A DNA stretch of 64,000 nucleotides from Methanobrevibacter sp. (GTDB lineage: Archaea; Methanobacteriota; Methanobacteria; Methanobacteriales; Methanobacteriaceae): the NCBI GenBank assembly GCA_017407115.1, contig JAFQXD010000062.1, positions 44,804 through 108,803 on the forward strand. Direction: 5' to 3'. Positions 25,079 through 33,170 of the stretch are shown here, in pieces (the stretch's first letter is position 1; each line of letters begins with the position of its first letter). The notes under the pieces are model-generated. The model saw only the letters and a program-made list of their open reading frames with translations. It was not told the DNA's origin and searched no databases. A program made the position numbers and the translations under genes.

Positions 25079-27187
25079 TCATTTAAAATAATCATTTAAA
25101 TCTGTCTGATGAGTATCATCAATTCGATTTTTCCCAAAGTACTTATCTTTCATTTCTTTATTAATAAATTTCAAATCTTTATGATTATTCAATAGTCTTT
25201 CAAGAATAATTTTAGCATCGTCTTTTGAAACAATGCACCTATTAAATTTAAAATAATTCCAAGATTTTTCAAATGAATCAATTAATCTTTCAATTGAAAA
25301 TTCATCTTTCAATAACCTTAAATTATCTATATTTTCCTGGTTTAACGGCATGTAAAAATTATAATAAGACTTATCCAAATAGACCGGATTAATTGCCAAA
25401 CAGAATCTCCTCATTTCCCAGTTTAATGCATCATCTAAATGCTCATCCAATTCTGCAAAAATTGCTTTAGATGAAAAACAATTTATTAAATAGTCAAAAT
25501 CTCTTTTCTTCCTAGCCAGTTCAATATGCTCATCAAGATATTTTGAAACAACTTCGTTGAAATCCCCCTCATTAACCTCATGAAATTTGTTAAAATCATC
25601 AAAATCAAACTTGCTTAAAAAATTCATGTAAAGTTCAATCCATGAATAATCATTTAAATAATCTTTACCTTTTTGGGTTAAAAATAACTTATCAGAGACA
25701 AATTCATCAAACGAAATATCACTTTCACCAATTCTATCAATAAGTTCCTGTTTTCTTCCCGAAATTTTTAGTCCATTATCTCTTAAGATATCTTTCAATT
25801 CGTCCACAATTAAATAATTATTAGCAAAATCAGCCCAAGTTTCTTTAGTAATTTCATAAGTAACATATCCTTCACCAAATAATAATTCAGAAAATATGTC
25901 TTGAGGCAATTTTAAATTGTTAATTATAAGAAATGCCAAATCCAAATTATGATATTCATCAATGAATTTTAAAATTTTAAATTGATCTAAATCATAGCTT
26001 GTAGGATAATCTTTTCCATAATTAATGTTTTCAAGCTTGTATTTTCGATCCAACCTTTCAAATAATTCCGACAGGGAAGAGAATGTATTGCCTTTATCGA
26101 TGAAAAATTCATCTTCAAAATCATCATCAATAAAATCAGAATCATGTTCATAAAACAGATTATAACCACAGATTTGACATGATTCATCCGATAGATTTAT
26201 GGGATTGTAACAATCCGGACATATATTTGTATTCAACTGAAAAATATCCAATAGGTCTATTTGTGAATCCAAATCGTTTAGGAAAAAGTTAAAACGGGTG
26301 ATTATTCCATCATCTGTAACTTCACCACGCTCATATTCTTCTGTTAAAACATCCTTAATTTCCTGAGCTTTATTTTTAGAAATGATTCCATCATCAATCA
26401 TGTCTTGCATATAATCTGAAAATTCTTCGCCATGCCCTACAACTATATCAAATCCCAATTGAGACTTTGGCAATTTATCTTTTAAATCGAACATTATTTG
26501 AGTAAATTCTTCGGAATTCTGCAGGAACAATTCTTTGATTTCATTAAAATAATTATTATCTAATGATTTACGTTTTCCATATTCCTTAAAATCATTTTCA
26601 AGTTCTTGATGATAATAAATAATATTTCGTCCTGAAGTTGAGATATCCATAAGCAATAAACTGGAACGAATATCCAAATCATAAATATTGGAAGACAATA
26701 TCTGTTCATCATCAGGAGCTCCATTAGAATTTGATAAAATATCCTCATTTTTAAAATCAAAACTAATTGCACTAGCTACAATATTTTCACTTAATTTAGA
26801 TGCAAATCCATAATGAATTAGAATTTCAACAATGTTTTTTGTTGGCTGTAAAATGCTTAATGAATTGCCTGCTGCAAGAAGAATATTAATTTCCAATAAA
26901 AATAATGAATTGCCCCTAAATTCAGGTAAAACATAAATTTCATTTAAAACAAAATTCGTTGCTGAATTTAATCCGTAAAAAGCAAAACCTACAACTTTGT
27001 TTTCAAATAATATTTCTTTAAAAACATCCCCGAACCTATTCTCTAATATAAATCCTTCATTTAAAATAGATACATAAATATATTCATAATCCTTTTTTAA
27101 AATAGATTCAACATCCAAATAATCTGATAAATCATTATGAATTATTTTAGGATTATCATCATTTCTAATAATGAATTTTGTTGTCAT
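25079..27187 (-). CDS. GNAT-like / zinc-ribbon / SAP fusion protein
   Basis: A 702-residue acidic, modular protein. Residues 1 to about 150 resemble a GNAT acetyltransferase (VVGFAFYGLN, LNEIYVLPEFRGNSLFLLEINILLAAG; the acetyl-CoA loop lacks the full R/QxxGxG/A form, so activity is uncertain). Residues about 150-310 are helical and of unknown type. A zinc ribbon spans about 323-340 (CPDC and CQIC). The C-terminal half, about 390-690, parallels the SAP protein at 23638: GKDYPTSYDLDQFKILKF, a SAP-like helix pair (DELKDILRDNGLKISGRKQELIDRI, about 461-485) and WIELYMNFL. The start follows TGGAGGAAATTC. It converges on the frameshifted SWIM gene with 15 bp between. Function is unknown. Confidence 0.68.
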   Translation of the reverse strand: MTTKFIIRNDDNPKIIHNDLSDYLDVESILKKDYEYIYVSILNEGFILENRFGDVFKEILFENKVVGFAFYGLNSATNFVLNEIYVLPEFRGNSLFLLEINILLAAGNSLSILQPTKNIVEILIHYGFASKLSENIVASAISFDFKNEDILSNSNGAPDDEQILSSNIYDLDIRSSLLLMDISTSGRNIIYYHQELENDFKEYGKRKSLDNNYFNEIKELFLQNSEEFTQIMFDLKDKLPKSQLGFDIVVGHGEEFSDYMQDMIDDGIISKNKAQEIKDVLTEEYERGEVTDDGIITRFNFFLNDLDSQIDLLDIFQLNTNICPDCYNPINLSDESCQICGYNLFYEHDSDFIDDDFEDEFFIDKGNTFSSLSELFERLDRKYKLENINYGKDYPTSYDLDQFKILKFIDEYHNLDLAFLIINNLKLPQDIFSELLFGEGYVTYEITKETWADFANNYLIVDELKDILRDNGLKISGRKQELIDRIGESDISFDEFVSDKLFLTQKGKDYLNDYSWIELYMNFLSKFDFDDFNKFHEVNEGDFNEVVSKYLDEHIELARKKRDFDYLINCFSSKAIFAELDEHLDDALNWEMRRFCLAINPVYLDKSYYNFYMPLNQENIDNLRLLKDEFSIERLIDSFEKSWNYFKFNRCIVSKDDAKIILERLLNNHKDLKFINKEMKDKYFGKNRIDDTHQTDLNDYFK

Positions 27188-27343
27188 GAATTTCCTCCAA
27201 TACTAATTATTTAACTTTTTTATTAAAAACTAATACGGGGAAGGCATTTGGTATAAGATTTAAATTACCCAACATTAACTCCATAGTTTTTTAAATTTTA
27301 ACATATCTATTCTAGATTAATCTGATATTAAACCATTCAATTA

Positions 27344-28033
27344 TTAATTTTTCAATAAATCTTCAAGATATTTAAATCTATTAAACGATAAAACACTAAT
27401 TAATTCAGAAATAGCTTTTATAAAATCTTTATCATTACTTATAAGCACCAAATTCTTAATTGTATTAGTTTTAAGATATTCATGAACATCAAAAAGAATC
27501 TTTTCATCTTCACCGTGGAAATAATTTCTAAGAGATTTTCGATGAATAGCTTTCAAAACATTTGGATCTTTGTTTTGATAAGCTGGAATGAAATTCATTT
27601 TCTTTAAGCAATCTTTTTTACCATTTCTGTGTTTTGATTCAAAATTTCCAAAATAGTTATTGAATTCTATTTTTACCTTAAATGCATCTGTATTTTCATC
27701 AAAATTTAATTCCTGCCAGATTACATCAATAGCTTTGTGCATATCATCAACTTCAAACTTTCCGATTTGTCCAAATCGATTTACTTTCATGTGAATTTCA
27801 GCTAAATCAATGAAGTCACTATCCCCATATTTATTAAATATCTTTTCTAATTTAGTCAGAAATTTAGCATATTCCCTATCTTTTCTTTTGAAAACATCTT
27901 TTATTTCTTCGTTGACATGAAAAGAATAATACTTAGTATTCTCATCAACAATTGCTTTTCGAGAAGCAGCATGTAAAGGGTCTAATGAATAAATGTATCC
28001 AATTATTACATTAGTATCTAAAAAGGCATTCAT
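27344..28033 (-). CDS. PIN-domain protein
   Basis: A 229-residue protein with a PIN nuclease-like fold. The first acidic residue is D6 in MNAFLDTNVIIGYI, and the C-terminal acidic pair sits in LVLISNDKDFIKAI after DEKILFDVHEYLKTN. It is longer than VapC-type toxins (about 130 residues), with an inserted lysine-rich middle (ESKHRNGKKDCLKKMNFIP), closer to the larger PIN/DUF4935-like group. PIN domains usually cut RNA. It is last in a tight three-gene unit (gaps of 3-4 bp) with two unknown proteins, which could be its controllers or partners. Confidence 0.75.
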   Translation of the reverse strand: MNAFLDTNVIIGYIYSLDPLHAASRKAIVDENTKYYSFHVNEEIKDVFKRKDREYAKFLTKLEKIFNKYGDSDFIDLAEIHMKVNRFGQIGKFEVDDMHKAIDVIWQELNFDENTDAFKVKIEFNNYFGNFESKHRNGKKDCLKKMNFIPAYQNKDPNVLKAIHRKSLRNYFHGEDEKILFDVHEYLKTNTIKNLVLISNDKDFIKAISELISVLSFNRFKYLEDLLKN

Positions 28034-28037
28034 TAAC

Positions 28038-28547
28038 CTACCCCAAGATATTTGTTACTTCATCTATTGCATTGTCGTATTTTGAATCATCATCAAAGAT
28101 TTCAGTATAGAAGAAATCTTCTTGTTCGTATAAGAAAGCATCAAATTTCTCATATTCTTCTTTATAATCATCCAATTGTCTTTCTTTAACAATCAAATCA
28201 TTGAAGTTTTTTAAAAGAAGCACTATAAATGAAGAATAGTGAAAATATTTTTCAAGATTATCAACAATGTAAGTAATCATTCTTTTAATTGATGCAAAGT
28301 TATAATATTCATCATAATCAAAGTTGATTTGTTCCATCATCTCAGAAATTTCATTTAATGAAGATTTAATAGATTCTAAATCATTTAAAAATTTCTTATC
28401 TTCAGAATATTTATTAATAAATTCATCAAGAGGCATTTCATCATTTCTAGTGAATTTCTCTTTAACGGAATTGTAAAACTCTTTAAAAATGTCTAAAAAA
28501 TCATCTATGACATTAGTATTTCCATTTACAGTAGCATATCCTGACAT
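28038..28547 (-). CDS. Hypothetical helical protein, PIN operon
   Basis: A 169-residue acidic protein, almost all helical (VIDDFLDIFKEFYNSVKEKF, LNDLESIKSSLNEISEMMEQI, DDYKEEYEKFDAFLYEQED). It may be a coiled coil or helical bundle and resembles nothing I can name. It lies 4 bp upstream of the PIN gene and 3 bp downstream of the 96-residue gene, with its own GGAGGAATGATTC ribosome binding site. The position suggests an antitoxin, adaptor or structural partner for the PIN protein; this is inference from context alone. Confidence 0.65.
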   Translation of the reverse strand: MSGYATVNGNTNVIDDFLDIFKEFYNSVKEKFTRNDEMPLDEFINKYSEDKKFLNDLESIKSSLNEISEMMEQINFDYDEYYNFASIKRMITYIVDNLEKYFHYSSFIVLLLKNFNDLIVKERQLDDYKEEYEKFDAFLYEQEDFFYTEIFDDDSKYDNAIDEVTNILG

Positions 28548-28550
28548 GAA

Positions 28551-28841
28551 TCATTCCTCCAGTTTATTAATTGCATCAATAAATATATTAAGTGTCTCAT
28601 TTGTATCAGCATCAACAATAACTTGCTTTAACAATGTATCTTTAGAGTTTCTATTTGCAATAGAAATTATTTCATACTCGGAGTCTTTAGATAGTTTCTC
28701 ATCACGTACACGAAGTTGAATGGTAATAGCTTCAACACATTTACCATCTAAATTTTCATTAATATTATCAATTAAATCCTGATTTAACAAATCATTAAGT
28801 GATAGTCCTTTAGTGATTGCTTGGAGATATTTCCATTCCAT
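28551..28841 (-). CDS. Small hypothetical protein, first gene of PIN operon
   Basis: A 96-residue protein with mixed helix and strand: an N-terminal helix (WKYLQAITKGLSLNDLLNQD), then a strand-rich middle (CVEAITIQLRVRDE, SEYEIISIANRN, LLKQVIVDAD) and a final helix (NIFIDAINKLEE). No known domain recognised. It leads the unit followed by the 169-residue and PIN genes. GGAG lies 11 bases before the ATG. The promoter must lie in 28842-28988, directly against the left end of an insertion sequence. Confidence 0.62.
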   Translation of the reverse strand: MEWKYLQAITKGLSLNDLLNQDLIDNINENLDGKCVEAITIQLRVRDEKLSKDSEYEIISIANRNSKDTLLKQVIVDADTNETLNIFIDAINKLEE

Positions 28842-28981
28842 TTAAAATGACTCCTAAAAATATAATGATGATACAAATATTCAATTAATAGTTTGTATTA
28901 ATTTATTTAAATATTTTTGGTTTAATATAAGATAAAATTTACATTATCATATAAATATTGCTTTAAACTTAAAATATATAA

Positions 28982-28988
28982 TATTTAG
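28982..28988. repeat. Target duplication TATTTAG, left copy
   Basis: TATTTAG flush with the outside of the left inverted repeat; the same bases follow the right repeat at 30767-30773. This defines the target site of the insertion sequence. Confidence 0.85.
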
Positions 28989-29014
28989 GGCTGTGTCCGA
29001 TTTGGTACTGATGC

Positions 29015-30412
29015 TTAGTTTTTGTTGATGATTACACATCGATTTATCCACCTGATGTTGTTGAGTGTTATTCTGATGAGCAGGCCTCTGTATGTTTTGA
29101 ATATCCTTTTGATTTTTCCAGGGAGTGTTATTTTGTAAAATCCTTCAATTAAATTATTTGTGCTTGGGATTTTACGGTTTATTGTGTGTTGTATTGCTTT
29201 GTCCAGGTATTTGGATAAGTTTTTTATGAATGCTTTGATCTCTTTTGGCAAGTCATCTAATTTATCGTATAATTCTTGGAATCGTTTTCTTGCTGTTTTT
29301 TCAGTCTTGGATTTGAAAATTAGGCTTATTTTTTTCACAAGTTTGTCGTCTCGTTTTAATTTGTTTGTGTATTTCTTTCTTTCGGCTTTCTTTTTGCTTA
29401 ATTTTTTATTTAAGTTCTTCTTTTTTTCATTATCTTTTTGTCTTTGTGTGTCGTCTTTTCGTGTTCTACCTTTTTGTCCTTTGTATTTTTCACTTATTTC
29501 TTTTATTTCTTTTTCTAATTCGGTTATTTCTGTGTTTAATTTTTTTATTCGCCTATTTATCCCATTATGTTTCTTTATTAGTTTATCCATTAGGTTTTTC
29601 ATTGCATGAAAAATGCATCTTTGATGATTGAAGCCTAAATCATCAATTATTGATGCATATGCACGATATCCATCAGTTATTATTGTTTTTACTTCTAAAT
29701 TTCCAAGGGATGTTTCTAAAAATAATTTTATATAATCTTTTGAAAATAAATCTCTTGGAATTATGGTATCTTCAATTATTAACTTGTTTTCTGCGTCCAA
29801 TAATGTTAAACGGACGTATGGTTGGTGTTTAATCCAGAGGAATTCTTCATCATAATGAACTAACCCACTAAATTCAATTTCACCATCTATAATCTTTTCT
29901 TGAAGCTCTTTAATACTCATACTCAAATATCCATCAATCGCTTTATTAAATAAGTCATGAACTCTTTGTCTGGGAATTTTAACTCCTAAAAATAGCTCTA
30001 ATATTTCACTAACTTTCTGGTTAGAAATCTGCTCAATACTTAGCAATTTAACTATTAAATCCGCTAAAAAGTTACTAAACTTACAATTTTCATCAACAAA
30101 ACTATCTAAATTAGTTGTAGCAGTAATATCAAAATCATCAACTTCTTTAATATATTTCTGGACATGAACATGATTTAAATTATCCAAACATATGCTCTTG
30201 GTTCCGTTACAAACAAATTCTTCATCAAATAAGTTATTTTCTTGATTAACATTAATTAAAATGATTTTATCATCATCACGGGCAATACTATCTAAAAAAT
30301 AAAGTAAAACCATTGGAAAATCAAGATCAACAACACATTCACCATCACAAAAGAAAATTTTATATATCTCTTCAGTATTAAATAATACTGGAGAGTTTGT
30401 TTTAGAGGTCAT
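29015..30412 (-). CDS. DDE-type transposase
   Basis: A 465-residue transposase. Candidate catalytic acidic residues lie in SGLVHYDEEFLWIKHQPY and KTIITDGYRAYASII, followed by HQRCIFHAMKNLMDKL, the kind of sequence found after the second Asp in several DDE families. A long Lys/Glu coiled coil is inserted next (about 280-360: ITELEKEIKEISEKYKG, KDNEKKKNLNKKLSKKKAER), and the third acidic residue is probably in NLIEGFYKITLPGKIKR. It begins MTSKTNSPVLFNTEEIY. I cannot assign it with confidence to an IS family; it is not like the IS1182 protein at 1350. It ends only 2 bp inside the left inverted repeat. Confidence 0.82.
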   Translation of the reverse strand: MTSKTNSPVLFNTEEIYKIFFCDGECVVDLDFPMVLLYFLDSIARDDDKIILINVNQENNLFDEEFVCNGTKSICLDNLNHVHVQKYIKEVDDFDITATTNLDSFVDENCKFSNFLADLIVKLLSIEQISNQKVSEILELFLGVKIPRQRVHDLFNKAIDGYLSMSIKELQEKIIDGEIEFSGLVHYDEEFLWIKHQPYVRLTLLDAENKLIIEDTIIPRDLFSKDYIKLFLETSLGNLEVKTIITDGYRAYASIIDDLGFNHQRCIFHAMKNLMDKLIKKHNGINRRIKKLNTEITELEKEIKEISEKYKGQKGRTRKDDTQRQKDNEKKKNLNKKLSKKKAERKKYTNKLKRDDKLVKKISLIFKSKTEKTARKRFQELYDKLDDLPKEIKAFIKNLSKYLDKAIQHTINRKIPSTNNLIEGFYKITLPGKIKRIFKTYRGLLIRITLNNIRWINRCVIINKN

Positions 30413-30742
30413 AAATAAACATATCTCTCCAATTAATATATAACTCTTTTTAAATAATTTTACACTAGAAACAAACCTTAAAAAATACTCTAATTATATG
30501 TACATCAAACATATGATTAAATATAATAAATTAAAGTAACATCAACAAGATTCAAAATAAAACAAATAAAAATAAATGAAATTCAACAAACCTTCAATTT
30601 AATGCACCACAAAATCAATAAAACAACACCAAAACCAACCAATAAAAAAATCAAATTCAAAAAATTATCAAAAATCATCGAAATGAAATTTCAACTGTAA
30701 ACAGAGAAAAATAAGAAAAAATCATACATTAAAAATTAAAAA
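30413..30742. other. Leader segment inside the insertion sequence
   Basis: Non-coding stretch between the transposase start and the right inverted repeat. It is A/C-rich on the plus strand (many CAACA/ACCAA words) and unlike the flanking chromosome. It must hold the transposase promoter; no gene is seen. Confidence 0.5.
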
Positions 30743-30773
30743 ATCAGTACCAAATCGGACACAGCCTATTTAG

Positions 30774-31152
30774 ACAATATATCGCTCTGAAATAAAAATT
30801 AAACCTAAAAAATTTGAAATCATATCCATTTCTTTCTTCCACATATCATAAGAGTTTAATTGAATTTTCATTGGATAAATTTATTCTAAAATTATTACAA
30901 TCAAATTCTTTTCTATTAATTACAAACAATATAAAGAATATCTCTTTTACTATGAAATATCATCATTATACAAATTTATATTAAGCATAGACTCCAAATT
31001 TAACTACATAAATGTTGTCAGAAGAGCTGTAAATAAAACATCTTTTTTACGGGAATATGTTAACCCTAAATTTTAAATATTAATTTTAATAAAAACATTT
31101 AAAGATTTAAAATAAAATAAATTATATTAATTCTAATTAAAAGGTGAAAATT
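30774..31152. other. Spacer between insertion sequence and KH gene
   Basis: A 379-bp non-coding stretch. Its right end (about 31085-31152) looks like the promoter and leader of the KH gene, with AT-only tracts and GGTGA at 31143-31147. The rest shows no gene, RNA or repeat I recognise. Confidence 0.4.
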
Positions 31153-31770
31153 ATGCCGGAAACAGATTATTTAAAAATACCTCAGAATAGAGTAGGGGCA
31201 TTAATTGGAAGCAATGGAAAAGTAAAAAAATCCATTGAAAATGCAACTGGAACCATACTAGATATTGACAGCGATGATGGTACAGTTTATATTACTCCGA
31301 GAGAAGATATGGAAGACCCATTAGGAGTATGGAATGCAAATCATATTGTTAAAGCAGTAGCAAGAGGATTTAATCCGGAAATTGCTTTAAAATTAGTTAG
31401 TGATGACATTTATCTGGAAGTAATCAGTTTACCATTATACATTGGAAAATCTAAAAAGGCCCTAGCAAGATATAAAGGTAGAATTATTGGAAAAGATGGT
31501 AAAACACGTGAAATAATTATGGAAATGGCTGAAGTTGACATGGCAGTTTATGGAAAGACTGTATCATTGATTGGAGAAATGGACAATATCATGATTGCAA
31601 AAGATGCCATTGAGATGATTTTAAACGGATCAAGACACAAATCAGTTTATGGATTCTTAGAACATAAAAAAGAAGACTTGAAAATGAAAGAATTCAAGGA
31701 TTTGGTCGGAATCGAAGATGATAAAATCGAATTCAAAGATGGAATAGAATTTGATGAAAAAGACTATTAG
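31153..31770 (+). CDS. KH-domain RNA-binding protein (Dim2/Pno1-like)
   Basis: Archaeal homologue of Dim2/Pno1, 205 residues, expected to act with Rio1 and aIF1A in small-subunit rRNA processing. It has two KH domains: the first at LKIPQNRVGALIGSNGKVKKSIE (GSNG loop) and the second around ALARYKGRIIGKDGKTREII (GKDG loop). The end, SRHKSVYGFLEHKKEDLK, is the conserved tail. The ATG 31153 lies 5 bases after GGTGA; a GTG inside that site (31144) is less likely. In relatives I expect this gene next to Rio1 and Top6B; here both sides are interrupted. Confidence 0.88.
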   Translation: MPETDYLKIPQNRVGALIGSNGKVKKSIENATGTILDIDSDDGTVYITPREDMEDPLGVWNANHIVKAVARGFNPEIALKLVSDDIYLEVISLPLYIGKSKKALARYKGRIIGKDGKTREIIMEMAEVDMAVYGKTVSLIGEMDNIMIAKDAIEMILNGSRHKSVYGFLEHKKEDLKMKEFKDLVGIEDDKIEFKDGIEFDEKDY

Positions 31771-31800
31771 GAGTTAACACTCCTATACTATTTTTTTAAT

Positions 31801-32022
31801 TTACTCTGTGAAAGGATACCAGATGCTCATTCTTTCTGGAATAACAACTATTCCTCTTTTAGCAAATATCTCTTTAATTTTATATTTTCCAGTCAATATA
31901 CTCGGATTTTCTATTCTTTTTTTGATTTTACTTTGATTTTCAGGAGAAATAGATTCTATTTTACTATATCCGGCATCCCGTGTAACACTTGTAGGTTCAC
32001 CAAGCCCCACATATTTATTCAT
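31801..32022 (-). CDS. Small hypothetical partner of JAB-like protein
   Basis: A 73-residue protein beginning MNKYVGLGEPTSVTRDAGYS, then a basic stretch (KIKKRIENPSILTGKYKIKEIFAKRG) and VVIPERMSIWYPFTE. No family recognised. The ATG 32022 has a strong GGAGG (spacing 8) and overlaps the end of the upstream JAB-like gene by 8 bp, so the pair is translationally coupled. Such small coupled partners may be immunity, substrate or carrier proteins. None of these is shown here. Confidence 0.6.
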   Translation of the reverse strand: MNKYVGLGEPTSVTRDAGYSKIESISPENQSKIKKRIENPSILTGKYKIKEIFAKRGIVVIPERMSIWYPFTE

Positions 32023-32752
32023 CTAAATACCTCCTAATCAATTTAATATCATCAAAATCATTATTTAAATAATCTAATAAAAAATTACCATATAAATAAT
32101 TTATATTGTCAATAATTAAATAATTTTTTTCAAATATATTATAACTATCTTCTAAAATTGAATCAAAATAATCTTCCGCATTATTACGAATATCTTCAAT
32201 TACTTCATCATTAAAAATAACTTCTTTAGATTCTAAAATCCATAATTCCTTTTCAGACAAAATTAATTCATATTCTTCAAATTGAATACCTAACATCTCA
32301 AAATTTTTTCCAGACGGAGGAGAATAATACTGTTTTGGATGATTATGAACAGAAGCAATATGCATATTTTTCAAAGCATCCCCATATATTTCACCAGTAA
32401 CTGCATCAGGTTTATTTTCATTAGAAAAATTACAAAAAACAATATTTCCGGTTTCAATATCAAAGTAAATCATACATTCATAATCCAAACTATAAGTTTT
32501 CCTTCGAAACATATCAACAGTTTTTACTGCTTTTTTAGAAAAATCTGGAGGCAAATCTTTTTCAGTTAATTGTGGAAGCGACCAATTTATTGAAAGACAT
32601 CTATATCTAGCAAATTCCACATCAGATAATTTTACTTCAATAGGTATTAAAAATCCACCCCTATTGTCTCTTAAAAATTCCTTTTGAGATTTAAAAAATC
32701 TCTTCAAATGAAACCTACCAATAATTCCATTTAATGTGTTTTTAGAAATCAT
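32015..32752 (-). CDS. JAB/MPN-like metallopeptidase candidate
   Basis: A 245-residue protein. The segment MHIASVHNHPKQYYSPPSGKN (H136-x-H138-P, then S144 and S147) resembles the JAMM zinc site of JAB/MPN proteases (E...HxHP...SxxD), followed by YELILSEKELWILESKE as in RadC-like and phage-linked JAB domains. The usual Asp of SxxD is replaced (N150 or shifted), so catalysis is uncertain. The lead-in strand IYFDIETGNIVFCNF fits the fold. The C-terminal 70 residues are acidic and helical. It forms an overlapping pair with the small gene at 31801 and lies between the KH and Top6B genes. Confidence 0.55.
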   Translation of the reverse strand: MISKNTLNGIIGRFHLKRFFKSQKEFLRDNRGGFLIPIEVKLSDVEFARYRCLSINWSLPQLTEKDLPPDFSKKAVKTVDMFRRKTYSLDYECMIYFDIETGNIVFCNFSNENKPDAVTGEIYGDALKNMHIASVHNHPKQYYSPPSGKNFEMLGIQFEEYELILSEKELWILESKEVIFNDEVIEDIRNNAEDYFDSILEDSYNIFEKNYLIIDNINYLYGNFLLDYLNNDFDDIKLIRRYLDE

Positions 32753-32799
32753 GGATATACAATATGTTATTTGAATTATATAAAGCCCCCAGTTTCAAA

Positions 32800-32835
32800 T
32801 AAAAACAATTTTACAGCCTAAAAACAATTTTACAG
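32800..32835. repeat. Two-copy 19-nt tandem repeat
   Basis: The 17 bases TAAAAACAATTTTACAG occur at 32800-32816 and again at 32819-32835, a 19-base period. They lie just upstream of the start of the JAB-like gene (minus strand), so they may act on either that gene or the top6B promoter region. Confidence 0.5.
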
Positions 32836-33000
32836 ACCCATACAACTTTTTATTCATTTTAAAAAATATAACTTTTGCAATCCCAAAATATAAATCAGAA
32901 TAATATTACAAACACAAATTACTTTTAATAAGAGATTGCTATAAAAATTATGATAAATATAGTAAAACCTTATATACTTTAACCAACATATATAGATAGC

Positions 33001-33016
33001 ATAGTACAAATACTAT
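33001..33016. promoter_or_regulatory. Inverted repeat ATAGTA-N4-TACTAT
   Basis: Perfect 6-bp arms around CAAA, about 25-30 bp downstream of a TATA-like box and about 155 bp before top6B. It may be an operator or a small hairpin at the start of the transcript. Confidence 0.35.
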
Positions 33017-33170
33017 ATTTTTTACATGTTTTTAAATTATTATTTTACCATATATTTAAACAAGTTAGATAGGGTAGGGTAAAAATATTACTTTTCAAAT
33101 GCTCTCTCTCACTTCATTTAAATATATTCATTATAATAAAATTAAACATATAATTTAAGGAGGAAAAATT

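Larger units (their letters stand above)
28989..30766 (-). mobile_element. Insertion sequence with perfect 24-bp ends
   Basis: An element of 1,778 bp. Its left end 28989-29012 begins GGCTGTGTCCGA and ends TACTGAT; 30743-30766 is its exact reverse complement, 24 of 24 bases. Directly outside lie identical 7-bp copies of TATTTAG (28982-28988 and 30767-30773). One intact transposase gene fills most of it, and a 330-bp leader lies between that gene and the right end. Perfect ends, clean duplication and an intact gene mean a recent insertion. Family not determined. Confidence 0.9.
32753..33170. other. Intergenic and leader region before top6B
   Basis: A 418-bp non-coding stretch with a 19-nt tandem repeat (32800-32835), a TATA-like CTTATATAC near 32969-32977, a perfect ATAGTA-CAAA-TACTAT inverted repeat (33001-33016) and the GGAGG site for top6B (33159-33163). 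If the TATA-like box is used, the transcript has a leader of roughly 170 nt. No gene seen. Confidence 0.45.

Noticed and set aside
25987..26772. Short minus-strand frames inside the 702-residue gene
   Set aside because: They lie in other frames of a long coding gene and have low-complexity Met/Ile/Leu content.
29160..29630. Plus-strand Phe/Leu-rich frames that look like membrane proteins
   Set aside because: They are the antisense of the Lys/Glu coiled coil of the transposase, which always gives Phe/Leu/Ser-rich shadows.
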